Origin: Demequina maris
Lineage (GTDB): Bacteria; Actinomycetota; Actinomycetes; Actinomycetales; Demequinaceae
Direction: 5' to 3'
DNA length: 64,000 nucleotides
Assembly: GCF_000971155.1 (NCBI RefSeq)
Contig: NZ_BBLX01000001.1
Coordinates: 103,879-167,878, forward strand
Positions 1 to 8,922 of this stretch are shown piece after piece (within the stretch, counting starts at the first letter, position 1; every line of letters starts with the position of its first letter). Below the pieces are notes generated by a model, which saw only the letters and a list, made by a program, of their open reading frames with translations, was not told where the DNA came from and ran no database searches. The translations under genes were made by a program, and so were the position numbers.

Positions 1-1
1 G

Positions 2-484
2 TGGACGCCGCATCGTCTCGCGTACGTCGAGGGCGAGAAGCCCGCGGACCGCCCCGCGGGCTGCCCGCTGTGCAAGAAGGCCGAGTCGGACGACCGCGAG
101 CACCTCGTGGTCCACCGCGGCGAGCACTGCTACGTGGTGCTCAACCTGTACCCGTACAACCCGGGCCACCTCATGATCTGCCCGTACCGCCACTTCGCCT
201 GGTACACCGAGTGCACCGACGCGGAGCGCGACGAGATGAGCGCCCTCACGCAGCGGGCCATGCGGGTGCTGGCCAAGGTCAGCGGTCCGCAGGGCTACAA
301 CATCGGCATCAACCAGGGGGGAGCGGGCGGCGCCGGCATCTCCGGCCACCTGCACCAGCACGTGGTGCCGCGGTGGGAGGGGGACACCAACTTCCTCCCG
401 ATCGTGGCGCAGACCAAGGCCATCCCCCAGCTGCTCGACGACACGTGGCGGCGCGTCAGCGACGCCTGGAGAGAGGACGACTGA
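2..484 (+). CDS. HIT-family protein (Ap4A phosphorylase-like), 5' end outside window
   Basis: The reading frame is already open at base 2, so the gene starts upstream of the window; an internal ATG at 107 is not the true start because conserved sequence (a PHRLAY stretch and a CPLC zinc-type pair) precedes it. The histidine-triad signature HLHQHV lies at bases 347-364 and is preceded by the usual NQGGAGGAGISGH glycine-rich stretch. The family hydrolyses or phosphorolyses nucleotide phosphoesters. The mycobacterial homologue in the same position (Rv2613c, next to pgsA1) is a diadenosine tetraphosphate phosphorylase, so that activity is the best inference. The stop TGA is followed at once by the ATG of the next gene, so it is probably the first visible gene of the PI/PIM operon. 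Confidence 0.9.
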   Translation, partial: WTPHRLAYVEGEKPADRPAGCPLCKKAESDDREHLVVHRGEHCYVVLNLYPYNPGHLMICPYRHFAWYTECTDAERDEMSALTQRAMRVLAKVSGPQGYNIGINQGGAGGAGISGHLHQHVVPRWEGDTNFLPIVAQTKAIPQLLDDTWRRVSDAWREDD

Positions 485-1144
485 ATGCTCGGCAGGCTCC
501 GGCCCTACATGGCCGCCCTGTGGCAGGCGCCCGCGCGCTTCCTGCTCGCCCGGGGCATCCACCCCAACGTCATGACCGTGATCGGCACGGTGGGCGTGGT
601 GCTGGGCGCGCTGCTGTTCTTCCCGCACGGCGGCATCTGGCTGTTCTGGGGCACGCTGTTCATCACGTTCTTCGTGGTGACCGACATGCTCGACGGCACG
701 ATGGCGCGCCTGGGCGGCAAGAGCTCGCGGCTCGGCGCGTTCCTGGACTCCACGCTCGACCGCGTGGCCGACGCGGCGATCTTCGGCACGCTCACGTGGG
801 TGTTCATCGACATCGACCGCCTGACCGCGCTGGGCGCGCTGCTGTGCCTCGCGATCGGCTCGCTCGTGCCGTACGCGCGCGCCAAGGCCGAGGGCATGGG
901 CGTCGCCGCGAACTTCGGCCTCGCCGAGCGTTCGGACCGCCTCGTCATCTCGCTGGTCGCCACCGGCTTCTACGGTCTCGGGCTGTTCCCGCTGTGGGTG
1001 CTCACCGCGGCGCTGTGGATCCTCACGGTGCTCGCGGCCATCACCGTCGGCCAGCGCATCTGGGCCGTGGTGCGCCAGGCGCGCCAGCACCCCGAGTGGA
1101 ACGCGCGGCTCGACGGCCAGCCCCAGCCGTACCCGCACGAATGA
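485..1144 (+). CDS. pgsA: Phosphatidylinositol phosphate synthase (CDP-alcohol phosphotransferase)
   Basis: 219 residues, an integral membrane enzyme that transfers phosphatidyl from CDP-diacylglycerol to an alcohol. The complete family motif is visible: D67-x2-D70-G71-x2-A74-R75-x8-G84-x3-D88-x3-D92, which binds the metal ions and the CDP moiety. Hydrophobic segments occupy about residues 37-65 and the C-terminal half. Placement directly before the PatA-like acyltransferase and PimA genes, as in mycobacteria, favours inositol phosphate as acceptor (PI-phosphate synthase) over glycerol phosphate. The start ATG directly follows the stop of the HIT gene, and its own stop overlaps the next start (ATGA), so the genes are translationally coupled. 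Confidence 0.93.
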   Translation: MLGRLRPYMAALWQAPARFLLARGIHPNVMTVIGTVGVVLGALLFFPHGGIWLFWGTLFITFFVVTDMLDGTMARLGGKSSRLGAFLDSTLDRVADAAIFGTLTWVFIDIDRLTALGALLCLAIGSLVPYARAKAEGMGVAANFGLAERSDRLVISLVATGFYGLGLFPLWVLTAALWILTVLAAITVGQRIWAVVRQARQHPEWNARLDGQPQPYPHE

Positions 1145-2037
1145 ACGGCATGCTCCTCGCGTTCCGCGCCTCGCGGTACGCGCCCCGTTCGCTCACCCGC
1201 GGCCTGCTGTGGTCGGGGACGATGCTGCAGTGGGCCAGGCGCGCCAAGCCCGCGCGCCGGCTCGAGGACAACCTCCACCGCGTGACCGGGCTCGAGGGCG
1301 GGGAGCTGCGCGCCCTGTCGCGCCGGGGCATGGCCTCGACCGCGCGCTACTACGCGGAGACGTTCGAGCTCGGGCGCATGACGCCCGCGGTCGTGGACGC
1401 GCGGGTCCGGCTCGACGACCCGCACGACGCGATGTCCCGTATCGAGGCCGACGGCCGCGCGGTCCTCGCGCTGTCGCACTCCGGCAACTGGGACCTCGTG
1501 GGCGCGTTCGCGTGCCGGCACATCCTGCCCGTCGTGTCCGTCGCCGAGGTCCTCAAGCCGCGCGAGGTGTTCGACGAGTTCGTCGCGCTGCGCGAGAAGG
1601 TCGGCATGCGCATCCTCGGCCACGAGGGCGGCTCCACCTTCCGCGAGCTCATCCGCATCGCGCGCACCGACAACGTCCTGGTGTGCCTGCTCGCCGACCG
1701 CGACCTGTCCGGCTCGGGCATCGAGGTCGACATGTGGGGCCACGGCGTCAAGGTCGCGCCCGGCCCCGCCGCGCTGTCCGCCGCAACCGGCGCGCCGCTG
1801 TTCCCCGTGCACGTGCACTATGAGCGCCTGCGCGGCCGCGCCCGCCTGCGCGCGCGCTCGCGCTGGGGCGTCGTGCTGCGTTTCGGCCCGGTGATCGAGC
1901 CCGCCGACGCGCCCGCCGACGACCGCGTCGGGCACCTGTCGCGCGCGTGGGTACAGTTCATGAGCGAGGCCATCGGGGACCACCCCGAGGACTGGCACAT
2001 GCTGCAGCGGTTCGGGTGGACGGAGACCAACGGGTGA
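1141..2037 (+). CDS. Phosphatidylinositol mannoside acyltransferase (PatA-like)
   Basis: 298 residues, LpxL/HtrB-type lysophospholipid acyltransferase. The catalytic H-x4-D box is H113-SGNW-D118, in the usual context of this family. The homologue at this position in mycobacteria (PatA, Rv2611c) acylates the mannose of PIM1/PIM2 at the cytoplasmic membrane. ATG 1141 overlaps the pgsA stop by four bases; the frame continues open far upstream (a 678-codon frame from base 1), but that part is only the shadow of the HIT and pgsA genes. The stop overlaps the GTG of pimA. Function is assigned from family plus gene order. Confidence 0.9.
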   Translation: MNGMLLAFRASRYAPRSLTRGLLWSGTMLQWARRAKPARRLEDNLHRVTGLEGGELRALSRRGMASTARYYAETFELGRMTPAVVDARVRLDDPHDAMSRIEADGRAVLALSHSGNWDLVGAFACRHILPVVSVAEVLKPREVFDEFVALREKVGMRILGHEGGSTFRELIRIARTDNVLVCLLADRDLSGSGIEVDMWGHGVKVAPGPAALSAATGAPLFPVHVHYERLRGRARLRARSRWGVVLRFGPVIEPADAPADDRVGHLSRAWVQFMSEAIGDHPEDWHMLQRFGWTETNG

Positions 2038-3188
2038 GGATCGGCATCGTCTGCCCGTACTCGCTCGACCGGCCCGGCGGCGTCCAGCTCCACGTCCTCG
2101 ACCTGGCGAAGGCGCTCATGGAGCGCGGCCACGAGGTCTCGGTGCTCGCGCCCGCGGCCAAGGACACCCCCGTGCCCGCGTACGTCTCGAGCGCCGGCCG
2201 GTCCGTGCCCATCCGCTACAACGGCTCCACCGCGCGCCTCACCTTCGGTCTCATGGCGGCGAGCCGCGTCCGCGAGTGGCTCAAGCTGGGCCACTTCGAC
2301 GTGGTGCACCTGCACGAGCCCGGCGCGCCGTCGCTCAGCGTGATCGCGATGTGGGCCCGCGTGGGCCCCACGGTCGCGACCTTCCACTCGTCGCAATCCG
2401 AGTCGCTCGCGATGCGTCTAGGCAAGCCGTGGATCAAGCCCGGCTACGAGGAGCTCGACGCGCGCATCGCCGTGTCGCCCTCCGCGGCGGCCACCATCCG
2501 CGACCACCTGCGCGTCCAGGCGACCCACATCATCCCCAACGGCGTCGACACCTCCCGCTACGTGCGGGCCCGCGCCGACACGCGCTGGGAGGGCACCCGC
2601 GAGGCGCCCACCATCGGCATCCTCGGCCGCCTCGACGAGCCCCGCAAGGGCCTCGAGGACCTGCTCGCCGCGATCCCCGCGGTCCGCGCGCGCCACCCGC
2701 ACGCGCGCTTCCTCGTCGCCGGGCGGTTCTCCGACCGGATCGCCGCCAAGGCGGCCCGCGCGGGCGCCGAGGTCGTCGGCGAGCTCGACGAGGACCAGAA
2801 GGCGCGCTTCATGGCCTCGGTCGACATCTACTGCGCCCCCAACACGGGAGGCGAGAGCTTCGGCATCGTCCTGGTCGAGGCGATGGCGGCGGGAGCCGCC
2901 GTCGTCGCCTCCGACCTCACGGCCTTCATGGACGTGTCGACGATCGCCGACGGCGGCCACGCGGCCGCGCATCACGCGGTGGGCGACCCCTCGTCGCTCG
3001 CCGCACGCATCAACGAGCTGCTCGACGACCCGGCGGGTCGCGAGGAGCTGGCCGAGCGCGGACGCGAATGCGCGGCCGCCTTCGACTGGTCCAATGTCGC
3101 GCCACGCGTCGAGGAGACGTACCGCGACGCCATTAGGATGGACGCCGAGTTCCATCCCCATCCGACGAAGGACGTCAGCACCCCATGA
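2034..3188 (+). CDS. pimA: Phosphatidyl-myo-inositol alpha-mannosyltransferase (GT4)
   Basis: 384 residues. GT-B glycosyltransferase family 4: an N-terminal [17 protein letters not shown] nucleotide-fold start, the [11 protein letters not shown] segment, a GRLDEPRKG loop, and the EX7E donor-binding motif E274-SFGIVLV-E282. PimA transfers the first mannose from GDP-mannose to phosphatidylinositol on the inner face of the membrane, starting PIM/lipoarabinomannan-type glycolipids. I chose GTG 2034 (GTGA overlap with the acyltransferase stop) because homology begins there; the earlier ATG in this frame at 1947 adds only antisense-like arginine/proline sequence. The stop overlaps the ATG of pdxS by four bases, tying the lipid and vitamin B6 genes into one run. 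Confidence 0.92.
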   Translation: MRIGIVCPYSLDRPGGVQLHVLDLAKALMERGHEVSVLAPAAKDTPVPAYVSSAGRSVPIRYNGSTARLTFGLMAASRVREWLKLGHFDVVHLHEPGAPSLSVIAMWARVGPTVATFHSSQSESLAMRLGKPWIKPGYEELDARIAVSPSAAATIRDHLRVQATHIIPNGVDTSRYVRARADTRWEGTREAPTIGILGRLDEPRKGLEDLLAAIPAVRARHPHARFLVAGRFSDRIAAKAARAGAEVVGELDEDQKARFMASVDIYCAPNTGGESFGIVLVEAMAAGAAVVASDLTAFMDVSTIADGGHAAAHHAVGDPSSLAARINELLDDPAGREELAERGRECAAAFDWSNVAPRVEETYRDAIRMDAEFHPHPTKDVSTP

Positions 3189-4093
3189 CCACCACCGATG
3201 AGACCACGAAGCCCCAGGTAGGCACCGACCTTGTGAAGCGCGGCATGGCCGAGATGCTCAAGGGCGGCGTCATCATGGACGTGGTCACCCCCGAGCAGGC
3301 GAAGATCGCGGAGGACGCCGGCGCCGTCGCCGTCATGGCGCTCGAGCGTGTCCCCGCCGACATCCGCGCCCAGGGCGGCGTCTCGCGCATGAGCGACCCG
3401 GACATGATCCAGGGCATCATCGACGCCGTCTCGATCCCCGTCATGGCGAAGGCGCGCATCGGCCACTTCGTCGAGGCGCAGGTCCTCGAGAGCCTCGGCG
3501 TCGACTACATCGACGAGTCCGAGGTGCTCACCCCCGCGGACTACACGCACCACATCGACAAGTGGAACTACACCGTGCCGTTCGTGTGCGGTGCCACCAA
3601 CCTGGGCGAGGCGCTCCGCCGCATCTCCGAGGGCGCGGCCATGATCCGCTCGAAGGGCGAGGCCGGCACGGGCGACGTGTCGAACGCCACCACCCACATG
3701 CGCAAGATCCGCGCCGAGATCAAGGCCCTCACGGCCCTGCCCGAGGACGAGCTCTACGTCGCGGCCAAGGAGCTCCAGGCCCCGCTGCCGCTGGTCCAGG
3801 AGATCGCGAAGACCGGCAAGCTGCCCGTCGTGCTCTTCACCGCGGGCGGCATCGCCACCCCGGCCGACGCCGCGATGATGATGCAGCTCGGCGCCGAGGG
3901 CGTGTTCGTCGGCTCCGGCATCTTCAAGTCGGGCGACCCGGCGACCCGCGCGAAGGCGATCGTCAAGGCGACCACCTTCTTCGACGACCCGGCGGTCATC
4001 GCCGACGTGTCGCGCGGCCTGGGCGAGGCCATGGTCGGCATCAACGTGGACGAGATCCCCGAGCCGCACCGCCTCGCCGAGCGCGGCTGGTAA
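3185..4093 (+). CDS. pdxS: Pyridoxal 5'-phosphate synthase, PdxS subunit
   Basis: 302 residues. Synthase subunit of the DXP-independent PLP pathway; it condenses ribose 5-phosphate, glyceraldehyde 3-phosphate and ammonia supplied by PdxT in a 12+12 complex. The family core is clear: GGVIMDVV, the Schiff-base lysine in IPVMAK89ARIGH, the second lysine region [10 protein letters not shown], and [13 protein letters not shown] with [10 protein letters not shown]. Length and the short variable N-terminus are typical. It overlaps the pimA stop (ATGA), with an AAGGA ribosome-binding sequence at about 3168. A possible -10 box TAGGAT lies inside pimA at 3134-3139, so a private promoter is possible but weakly supported. 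Confidence 0.96.
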   Translation: MTTTDETTKPQVGTDLVKRGMAEMLKGGVIMDVVTPEQAKIAEDAGAVAVMALERVPADIRAQGGVSRMSDPDMIQGIIDAVSIPVMAKARIGHFVEAQVLESLGVDYIDESEVLTPADYTHHIDKWNYTVPFVCGATNLGEALRRISEGAAMIRSKGEAGTGDVSNATTHMRKIRAEIKALTALPEDELYVAAKELQAPLPLVQEIAKTGKLPVVLFTAGGIATPADAAMMMQLGAEGVFVGSGIFKSGDPATRAKAIVKATTFFDDPAVIADVSRGLGEAMVGINVDEIPEPHRLAERGW

Positions 4094-4117
4094 GCACCGG
4101 CCGGTAGACGGAGACGT

Positions 4118-4639
4118 ATGGGCGCCGCGTCGGGGGATCGCATCCACCGTCGCGGCGCCCGCGTGCTCCTCGTCTCCCACTCCGCCGGGGAGCCCCGGCT
4201 CCTCATGGTGCGCGGCCACGACCCGCACGACCCCGACCGCTACTTCTGGTTCACGCCGGGCGGCGGGCTCGAGGAGGGGGAGACGATGCGCGCCGCCGCG
4301 GTCCGCGAGCTCGCCGAGGAGACGGGGCACGTCCTCGAGACCCACGAGCTGGTCGGGCCGGTGTGGCGCCGCACCGCGGTCTTCGACTTCGCGTCGCGGC
4401 CGTATACGCAGTTCGAGGAGATCTTCGTCGGGCTGCACGTCCACGCCGAGCGGCGCGACCGCACCGCGGAGGAGTGGACCGAGATCGAGCTGGAGACCAT
4501 CGACGAGGTGGCCTGGCTGACCGAGAGCGAGCTGCGGGAGTCGCCCATCGAGGTGTTCCCCGCGCAGCTGCGCGAGACGTGGGCGTGGTTCCTCGAGTGG
4601 GACGGCGTCACCCGAGACCTGGGAGAGGTGGACGAATGA
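4118..4639 (+). CDS. NUDIX hydrolase
   Basis: 173 residues. The Nudix box fits GX5EX7REUXEEXGU from G49 to G70: GGLEEGE then REL and EETG. Such proteins hydrolyse nucleoside diphosphate-X compounds; the substrate cannot be read from the sequence. It sits between pdxS and pdxT, and its stop overlaps the pdxT start (ATGA), so it is co-transcribed with the PLP synthase genes. A NUDIX gene also accompanies this block in mycobacteria (Rv2609c), which points to conserved synteny rather than a proven role in B6 synthesis. Confidence 0.88.
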   Translation: MGAASGDRIHRRGARVLLVSHSAGEPRLLMVRGHDPHDPDRYFWFTPGGGLEEGETMRAAAVRELAEETGHVLETHELVGPVWRRTAVFDFASRPYTQFEEIFVGLHVHAERRDRTAEEWTEIELETIDEVAWLTESELRESPIEVFPAQLRETWAWFLEWDGVTRDLGEVDE

Positions 4640-5235
4640 GCACCGTTGGCGTGCTGGCCCTGCAGGGCGACGTGCGGGAGCACCTGGCCGCGGCGACGCG
4701 GGTGGGGGCCACCGCGATCGGCGTGCGCCGCCTGGGCGAGCTCGAGTCCGTCGACGCGCTCATCATCCCCGGCGGCGAGTCCACGACGATCGACAAGCTG
4801 CTGCGCGCCTTCGACCTGTTCGCGCCTCTGAAGGAGCGCATCCACGCCGGGATGCCGGTGATGGGATCCTGCGCCGGCATGATCATGCTCGCCACCGACC
4901 TCGTGGGCGGGATCGAGGGCCAGCAGTCACTCGCCGCGATCCCCATGACCGTGCGCCGCAACGCGTTCGGCCGCCAGGTCGACTCCGCCGAGACCGAGCT
5001 CGTGTGGGAGCCCGACGGCTCCGCCATGCACGCCACCTTCATCCGCGCGCCGTGGGTCGAGTCGTGCGACCCGGCCGTGGACTTTCTGGCCACCGCGGCC
5101 GGCCCCGACGGCACCCGCCACCCGGTGGCCGTGCGCCACGGCTCCGCGATCGCGACGAGCTTCCACCCCGAGATCGCCGCGCCCGGCGCGGTCCACGACG
5201 ACCGGGTGCACCGGCTGCTGCTCGACCTGATCTGA
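4636..5235 (+). CDS. pdxT: Pyridoxal 5'-phosphate synthase glutaminase subunit PdxT
   Basis: 199 residues, class I glutamine amidotransferase that releases ammonia from glutamine and channels it into PdxS. Visible features: [13 protein letters not shown]-terminus, PGGEST oxyanion region, nucleophile C79 in GSCAGM, and the H177/E179 pair in SFHPE completing the triad. Length is normal for PdxT. The start is ATG 4636, overlapping the NUDIX stop. It is the last gene of the plus-strand run that began with the HIT gene; no clear terminator hairpin follows, only a GC-rich spacer with one copy of a small intergenic repeat. Confidence 0.95.
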   Translation: MSTVGVLALQGDVREHLAAATRVGATAIGVRRLGELESVDALIIPGGESTTIDKLLRAFDLFAPLKERIHAGMPVMGSCAGMIMLATDLVGGIEGQQSLAAIPMTVRRNAFGRQVDSAETELVWEPDGSAMHATFIRAPWVESCDPAVDFLATAAGPDGTRHPVAVRHGSAIATSFHPEIAAPGAVHDDRVHRLLLDLI

Positions 5236-5278
5236 GCCCCGGCCGCCCGGCCCCCGCCCCTCCCGTCGCTCCCACGAA

Positions 5279-5298
5279 AGTGGTAGCTGGTGGTCGCT
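5279..5298 (+). repeat. Intergenic AGTGGTAGnTGGTGGTC repeat, copy 1
   Basis: The spacer after pdxT holds AGTGGTAGCTGGTGGTCGCT. Closely similar words occur three times in the spacer after rarA (about 28765-28906). It is not part of a gene and does not fold strongly on its own. Function unknown. Confidence 0.5.
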
Positions 5299-5341
5299 TC
5301 TCGGGGATCGCCGCGCCCCATGGGTAGGTGAGTGTCGGTCC

Positions 5342-5671
5342 TCAGCCCTCGATGCCGGGCGGCTCCTCGCCGGTGACGCCGTCGATGACCGTACGGTCGT
5401 CGAGCGGCGCGTCCAGCTCGACCTTGAGGCTGTCCTCCACGCACTCAGCACCCCAGCCGGAGTCGGTCGACGTGACGGTGACCGTGACGGTCGTCTCGTC
5501 CTCCACCACGGACGCCACCGGGTCGCCGTCGCACGTGTGCACGTCCACGTTGATGACGTCCCCGCCGTTGGACCAGCCGGTGATCTCCTGAGGCCCGCGC
5601 TCGGCGGGGTGCGCGCACGCCGCGAGGGCCATCACGACCAGGGGCGCCACGGCCGCGGGATGCACGCGCAT
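5342..5671 (-). CDS. Small secreted lipoprotein, unknown function
   Basis: 109 residues on the minus strand, starting at 5671. The N-terminus is a lipoprotein signal: MRVHPA charged start, a hydrophobic run and a lipobox LAAC at residues 16-19, so the mature protein is expected to be anchored to the outer face of the membrane. The remaining 90 residues are acidic with two further cysteines (one in VHTCDGD, one in GAECVED) that could form a disulphide. I do not recognise the family. It is flanked by plus-strand genes on both sides, and high GC makes spurious frames common, but the clean signal peptide and lipobox support a real gene. Confidence 0.7.
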   Translation of the reverse strand: MRVHPAAVAPLVVMALAACAHPAERGPQEITGWSNGGDVINVDVHTCDGDPVASVVEDETTVTVTVTSTDSGWGAECVEDSLKVELDAPLDDRTVIDGVTGEEPPGIEG

Positions 5672-5757
5672 GAGGGCACGCTACCGCGCGGCGGCCCGGC
5701 GGCGGAGGCACGGCTCCCGCGCGGCCCAGCCGCCGCATCGTCCCTCCGTGCACGCAC

Positions 5758-5763
5758 TACACT
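5758..5763 (+). promoter_or_regulatory. Candidate -10 box (TACACT) for yebC
   Basis: TACACT lies 39 bases before the yebC GTG and fits the TAnnnT boxes seen before other genes here. A start near 5770 gives a leader of about 32 bases with a GAGGAG ribosome-binding site at 5790. No convincing -35 was seen. Confidence 0.4.
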
Positions 5764-5801
5764 GGACGGGATTCCAGACCGACATTCGACGAGGAGCACA
5801 C

Positions 5802-6557
5802 GTGTCCGGGCATTCCAAGTGGGCGACGACCAAGCACAAGAAGGCCGCGATCGACGCCAAGCGCGGCAAGCTGTTCGCCAAGCTCATCAAGAACATCGAG
5901 GTCGCGGCGCGCGTGGGCGGCGGCGACCCGGCCGGCAACCCGACGCTGTTCGACGCGATCCAGAAGGCCAAGAAGTCGTCCGTGCCGAACGACAACATCG
6001 ACCGCGCGGTCAAGCGCGGCTCGGGCGAGGACGCGGACGGCGTCAACTACGAGACGATCATGTACGAGGGCTACGGCCCCAACGGCGTCGCGATCCTCAT
6101 CGAGTGCCTCACCGACAACCGCAACCGCGCGGCCACCGAGGTCCGCGTGGGCCTCACCCGCAACAACGGCACGCTCGCGGACCCGGGCTCGGTCTCGTAC
6201 CTGTTCTCGCGCAAGGGCCAGGTGATCGTGTCCAAGGAGGGCGACGTCACCGAGGACGCGCTCATGGAGGCGACCCTCGAGGCCGGCGCCGAGGAGATCA
6301 ACGACCTCGGCGACGTGTTCGAGATCATCTCCGAGGCCACCGATTTCGTCTCGGTCCGCTCCGCGCTGCAGGAGGCGGGCATCGACTACGAGAGCGCGGA
6401 GGCCACCTTCATGCCCTCGATGAAGGTCGAGCTCGACGTCGACGGCGCCCGCAAGATGCTGCGCCTCATCGACGCCCTCGAGGACTCGGACGACGTCCAG
6501 AACGTCTACGCGAACTTCGACGCGTCGGACGAGGTGCTCGAGGCCGCGCAGGCCTGA
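5802..6557 (+). CDS. yebC: YebC/PmpR family (TACO1-like) protein
   Basis: 251 residues, start GTG 5802 with GAGGAG eight bases upstream. Typical YebC/TACO1 sequence: [24 protein letters not shown] at the N-terminus, [12 protein letters not shown], the [11 protein letters not shown] core and the usual C-terminal domain. The family has been annotated as a transcriptional regulator; recent work assigns YebC-type proteins a role in helping ribosomes through proline stretches. The yebC-ruvC-ruvA-ruvB order is widely conserved. One copy of the 10-base repeated word (5734-5743) lies in the spacer upstream. Confidence 0.93.
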   Translation: MSGHSKWATTKHKKAAIDAKRGKLFAKLIKNIEVAARVGGGDPAGNPTLFDAIQKAKKSSVPNDNIDRAVKRGSGEDADGVNYETIMYEGYGPNGVAILIECLTDNRNRAATEVRVGLTRNNGTLADPGSVSYLFSRKGQVIVSKEGDVTEDALMEATLEAGAEEINDLGDVFEIISEATDFVSVRSALQEAGIDYESAEATFMPSMKVELDVDGARKMLRLIDALEDSDDVQNVYANFDASDEVLEAAQA

Positions 6558-6577
6558 CGGCAGCCGGCAGGGGGACG

Positions 6578-7132
6578 ATGCGCATCCTGGGGGTCGACCC
6601 CGGCCTCACCCGGTGCGGGCTCGGCGTGGTCGAGTCCGGATCGGCGCGCCGGGTCACGATGCTCGACGTGCGCGTCGCGACGTCCCCCTCGACCCACGAG
6701 ACCCCCGCGCGGCTCGCGCAGATCGCGACGGTCCTCGAGGCCATGCTCGACGAGCATCGGCCCGAGGCCGTCGCGATGGAGCGCATCTTCGCGCGCTCCG
6801 ACGTGTCCACGATCATGGGCACCGCGCAGGTCTCCGGCGTCATCATGCTCGCCGCCGAGAGGCGCGGGCTCCCGCTGACGCTCTACACGCCGTCCGAGGT
6901 CAAGGCCGCCGTCACCGGCAACGGCCGCGCCGACAAGGCCCAGGTCACCACGATGGTGACGCGCCTGCTCGGGCTCGCGGAGGCCCCGCGCCCGGCCGAT
7001 GCGGCGGACGCCCTCGCGATCGCGATCGCGCACGCCTGGCGCGGAGGCGCCGCCCCCGTCGGCTCGGGTGCGACCACGCCCGCCCAGCGGCAGTGGGCCG
7101 AGGCCGAGAAGGCGGCGCGGCGTCGTGGTTGA
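6578..7132 (+). CDS. ruvC: Crossover junction endodeoxyribonuclease RuvC
   Basis: 184 residues. Resolves Holliday junctions made during recombination, working on RuvAB-bound DNA. Acidic catalytic residues are visible: D7 in MRILGVD7PG, E68 in AMERIF, and the C-terminal [12 protein letters not shown] motif. The start ATG (6578) lies inside one copy of the 10-base word GGACGATGCG (6573-6582), so the word supplies both spacer and start codon; the ribosome-binding site would be the GGCAGGGGG just before it. The gene is 20 bases downstream of yebC. Confidence 0.96.
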   Translation: MRILGVDPGLTRCGLGVVESGSARRVTMLDVRVATSPSTHETPARLAQIATVLEAMLDEHRPEAVAMERIFARSDVSTIMGTAQVSGVIMLAAERRGLPLTLYTPSEVKAAVTGNGRADKAQVTTMVTRLLGLAEAPRPADAADALAIAIAHAWRGGAAPVGSGATTPAQRQWAEAEKAARRRG

Positions 7133-7175
7133 GACACGCCCGCCCGCCCGAGGCGGAGACGTCCCACCCATCCGC

Positions 7176-7199
7176 TAGCCTGTTCGCACAGGTGTTCGA
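7176..7199 (+). promoter_or_regulatory. ruvAB promoter with LexA/SOS box
   Basis: A -10 type hexamer TAGCCT (7176-7181) is followed by TCGCACAGGTGTTCGA at 7184-7199. The Gram-positive/actinobacterial LexA operator is TCGAAC-N4-GTTCGA; this copy differs at one base in the left half. It would cover the transcription start, 12 bases before the ruvA GTG, as expected of a repressor site. ruvAB is a classic SOS target, so LexA control is a well-supported inference. Confidence 0.75.
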
Positions 7200-7211
7200 A
7201 AGGGGAGCCGG

Positions 7212-7802
7212 GTGATCGCGCAGCTGTCGGGAACCGTCGCGCATGCGGGGGCCGCCTCGCTCGTGCTGGACGTCCAGGGCGTGGGCTACCGCGTGCTGTC
7301 GACACCGGCCACGCTCGGCGAGCTGCGCACCGGCCAGGACGCGACGCTCCACACCCAGCTCGTGGTCCGCGAGGACTCGATGACGCTGTTCGGCTTCCTC
7401 ACGTCGGGGGAGCGCGACACGTTCGAGCAGCTCCAGAACGTCCAGGGCGTCGGCGCCAAGCTCGCCCTCGCGATGCTCGCCGTGCACTCGCCCGAGGCGC
7501 TCGCCGGCGCGGTCGCCGCGGGCGACCAGAAGGCCCTCACCAAGGTGCCCGGCATCGGGCCCAAGGTGGCGGCGCGCCTGCTGCTCGAGCTCGGCGGCAG
7601 GCTGGTGCTGCCGGACGATGCGCCGGGCGCCCCGGCCGCGGACGCGCGCGCCGAGGTGGTCGAGGCCCTCGTGGGGCTCGGCTACCCGCTCAAGAGCGCG
7701 CAGGCCGCCGTCGACGCCGTCGCCGAGGAACCCGTGGCGCCGGGGGAGACCGCCGCGACCCTGAGGGCCGCGCTCAAGCACCTGGGAGGCACGCGTGGAT
7801 GA
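7212..7802 (+). CDS. ruvA: Holliday junction branch migration protein RuvA
   Basis: 196 residues. RuvA binds the four-way junction as a tetramer and loads RuvB. The N-terminal OB fold ([13 protein letters not shown]), the helix-hairpin-helix segments ([16 protein letters not shown] and [16 protein letters not shown]) and the small C-terminal RuvB-binding domain are all present. GTG 7212 is preceded by AAAGGGGAG. The flexible linker between domains II and III carries one 10-base word (7613-7622) read as DDA. It overlaps ruvB by eight bases. Confidence 0.96.
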   Translation: MIAQLSGTVAHAGAASLVLDVQGVGYRVLSTPATLGELRTGQDATLHTQLVVREDSMTLFGFLTSGERDTFEQLQNVQGVGAKLALAMLAVHSPEALAGAVAAGDQKALTKVPGIGPKVAARLLLELGGRLVLPDDAPGAPAADARAEVVEALVGLGYPLKSAQAAVDAVAEEPVAPGETAATLRAALKHLGGTRG

Positions 7803-8838
7803 CGAGACCCGGGTGGTGAGCCCCGACGCGGACGCGATCGAGCGCTCCAACGAGGCCGCGCTGCGGCCCGTCAACCTCGACGAGTTCGTGGGCCAGCGCG
7901 TCGTGCGCGAGCAGCTCGGCCTGGTGCTGAGCGCCGCCACCGGCCGCGGTGCCCCGCCCGACCACGTGCTGCTGTCCGGCCCGCCCGGCCTGGGCAAGAC
8001 CACGCTCGCGATGATCATCGCCGCGGAGCTCGGCTCGACGCTGCGCGTCACCTCGGGCCCCGCGATCCAGCACGCGGGCGACCTCGCCGCGATCCTGTCC
8101 TCGCTCGACGAGGGCGACGTGCTGTTCCTCGACGAGATCCACCGCCTCGCGCGCCCCGCCGAGGAGATGCTCTACCTCGCGATGGAGGACTTCCGCGTCG
8201 ACGTGGTCGTGGGCAAGGGCGCGGGCGCGACGTCGATCCCGCTGAGCCTGCCGCCCTTCACCGTCGTGGGCGCGACCACGCGCGCGGGCCTGCTGCCAGC
8301 GCCGCTGCGCGACCGCTTCGGCTTCACCGGGCACCTGGACTTCTACGAGGACGACGAGCTCAAGGCGATCGTCGTGCGCTCCGCGGGCCGGCTGGGCCTG
8401 TCCATCACGCACGACGCGGCGCATGAGATCGCGTCGCGCTCGCGCGGCACCCCCCGCATCGCGAACCGTCTGCTCCGCCGCGTGCGCGACTGGGCCGAGG
8501 TGCACGGCACCGGCCGCGCCAACCTCGACGCGGCCCGCGAGGCGCTCACGGTGTACGAGGTCGACGAGCGCGGCCTCGACCGCCTCGACCGGGCCGTCCT
8601 CAAGGCGCTGTGCACGCGCTTCGCCGGCGGGCCGGTCGGCCTGTCCACGCTCGCCGTCACGGTGGGCGAGGAGACCGAGACGGTCGAGACCGTCGCCGAG
8701 CCGTTCCTGGTCCGCGAGGGTCTCATGAGCCGCACGCCGCGGGGCCGGATCGCCACCGCGGACGCGTGGCATCACCTGGGGCTCACGCCGCCGGCGGACG
8801 CGATCGGCGGCGAGGCCGGCGGGCGTCTCTTCGACTGA
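7795..8838 (+). CDS. ruvB: Holliday junction ATP-dependent helicase RuvB
   Basis: 347 residues. AAA+ motor that drives branch migration. Walker [10 protein letters not shown] begins at G62, Walker B is LFLDEIHRL, sensor 1 is GATTRAG, and the C-terminal winged helix ends [10 protein letters not shown]. The gene starts at GTG 7795 inside the end of ruvA, so translation is coupled. In many actinobacteria yajC follows; here the next gene is secD after only about 80 bases. Confidence 0.97.
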   Translation: MDDETRVVSPDADAIERSNEAALRPVNLDEFVGQRVVREQLGLVLSAATGRGAPPDHVLLSGPPGLGKTTLAMIIAAELGSTLRVTSGPAIQHAGDLAAILSSLDEGDVLFLDEIHRLARPAEEMLYLAMEDFRVDVVVGKGAGATSIPLSLPPFTVVGATTRAGLLPAPLRDRFGFTGHLDFYEDDELKAIVVRSAGRLGLSITHDAAHEIASRSRGTPRIANRLLRRVRDWAEVHGTGRANLDAAREALTVYEVDERGLDRLDRAVLKALCTRFAGGPVGLSTLAVTVGEETETVETVAEPFLVREGLMSRTPRGRIATADAWHHLGLTPPADAIGGEAGGRLFD

Positions 8839-8876
8839 GCCCGGCCCGGCGGCACCTGGTGCCCCCTCAGGCTGGC

Positions 8877-8882
8877 TAGAAT
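8877..8882 (+). promoter_or_regulatory. Candidate -10 box (TAGAAT) for secDF
   Basis: TAGAAT lies 46 bases before the preferred secD start. It matches the TAGAAT boxes before efp and rpoZ in this window, so secDF probably has its own promoter besides read-through from ruvB. Confidence 0.45.
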
Positions 8883-8922
8883 CGCTCGGGGCTCGAATCG
8901 AGCCGAGACCGTGAGGATTCCT

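Noticed and set aside
9-17. CGCATCGTC at the start of the HIT gene as a true copy
   Set aside because: Lacks the tenth base and encodes the conserved PHR residues of the family, so protein constraint explains it.
1-2037. Single 678-codon plus-strand frame starting at base 1
   Set aside because: Only its last 298 codons (from ATG 1141) code for the acyltransferase. The earlier part is an out-of-frame shadow of the HIT and pgsA genes.
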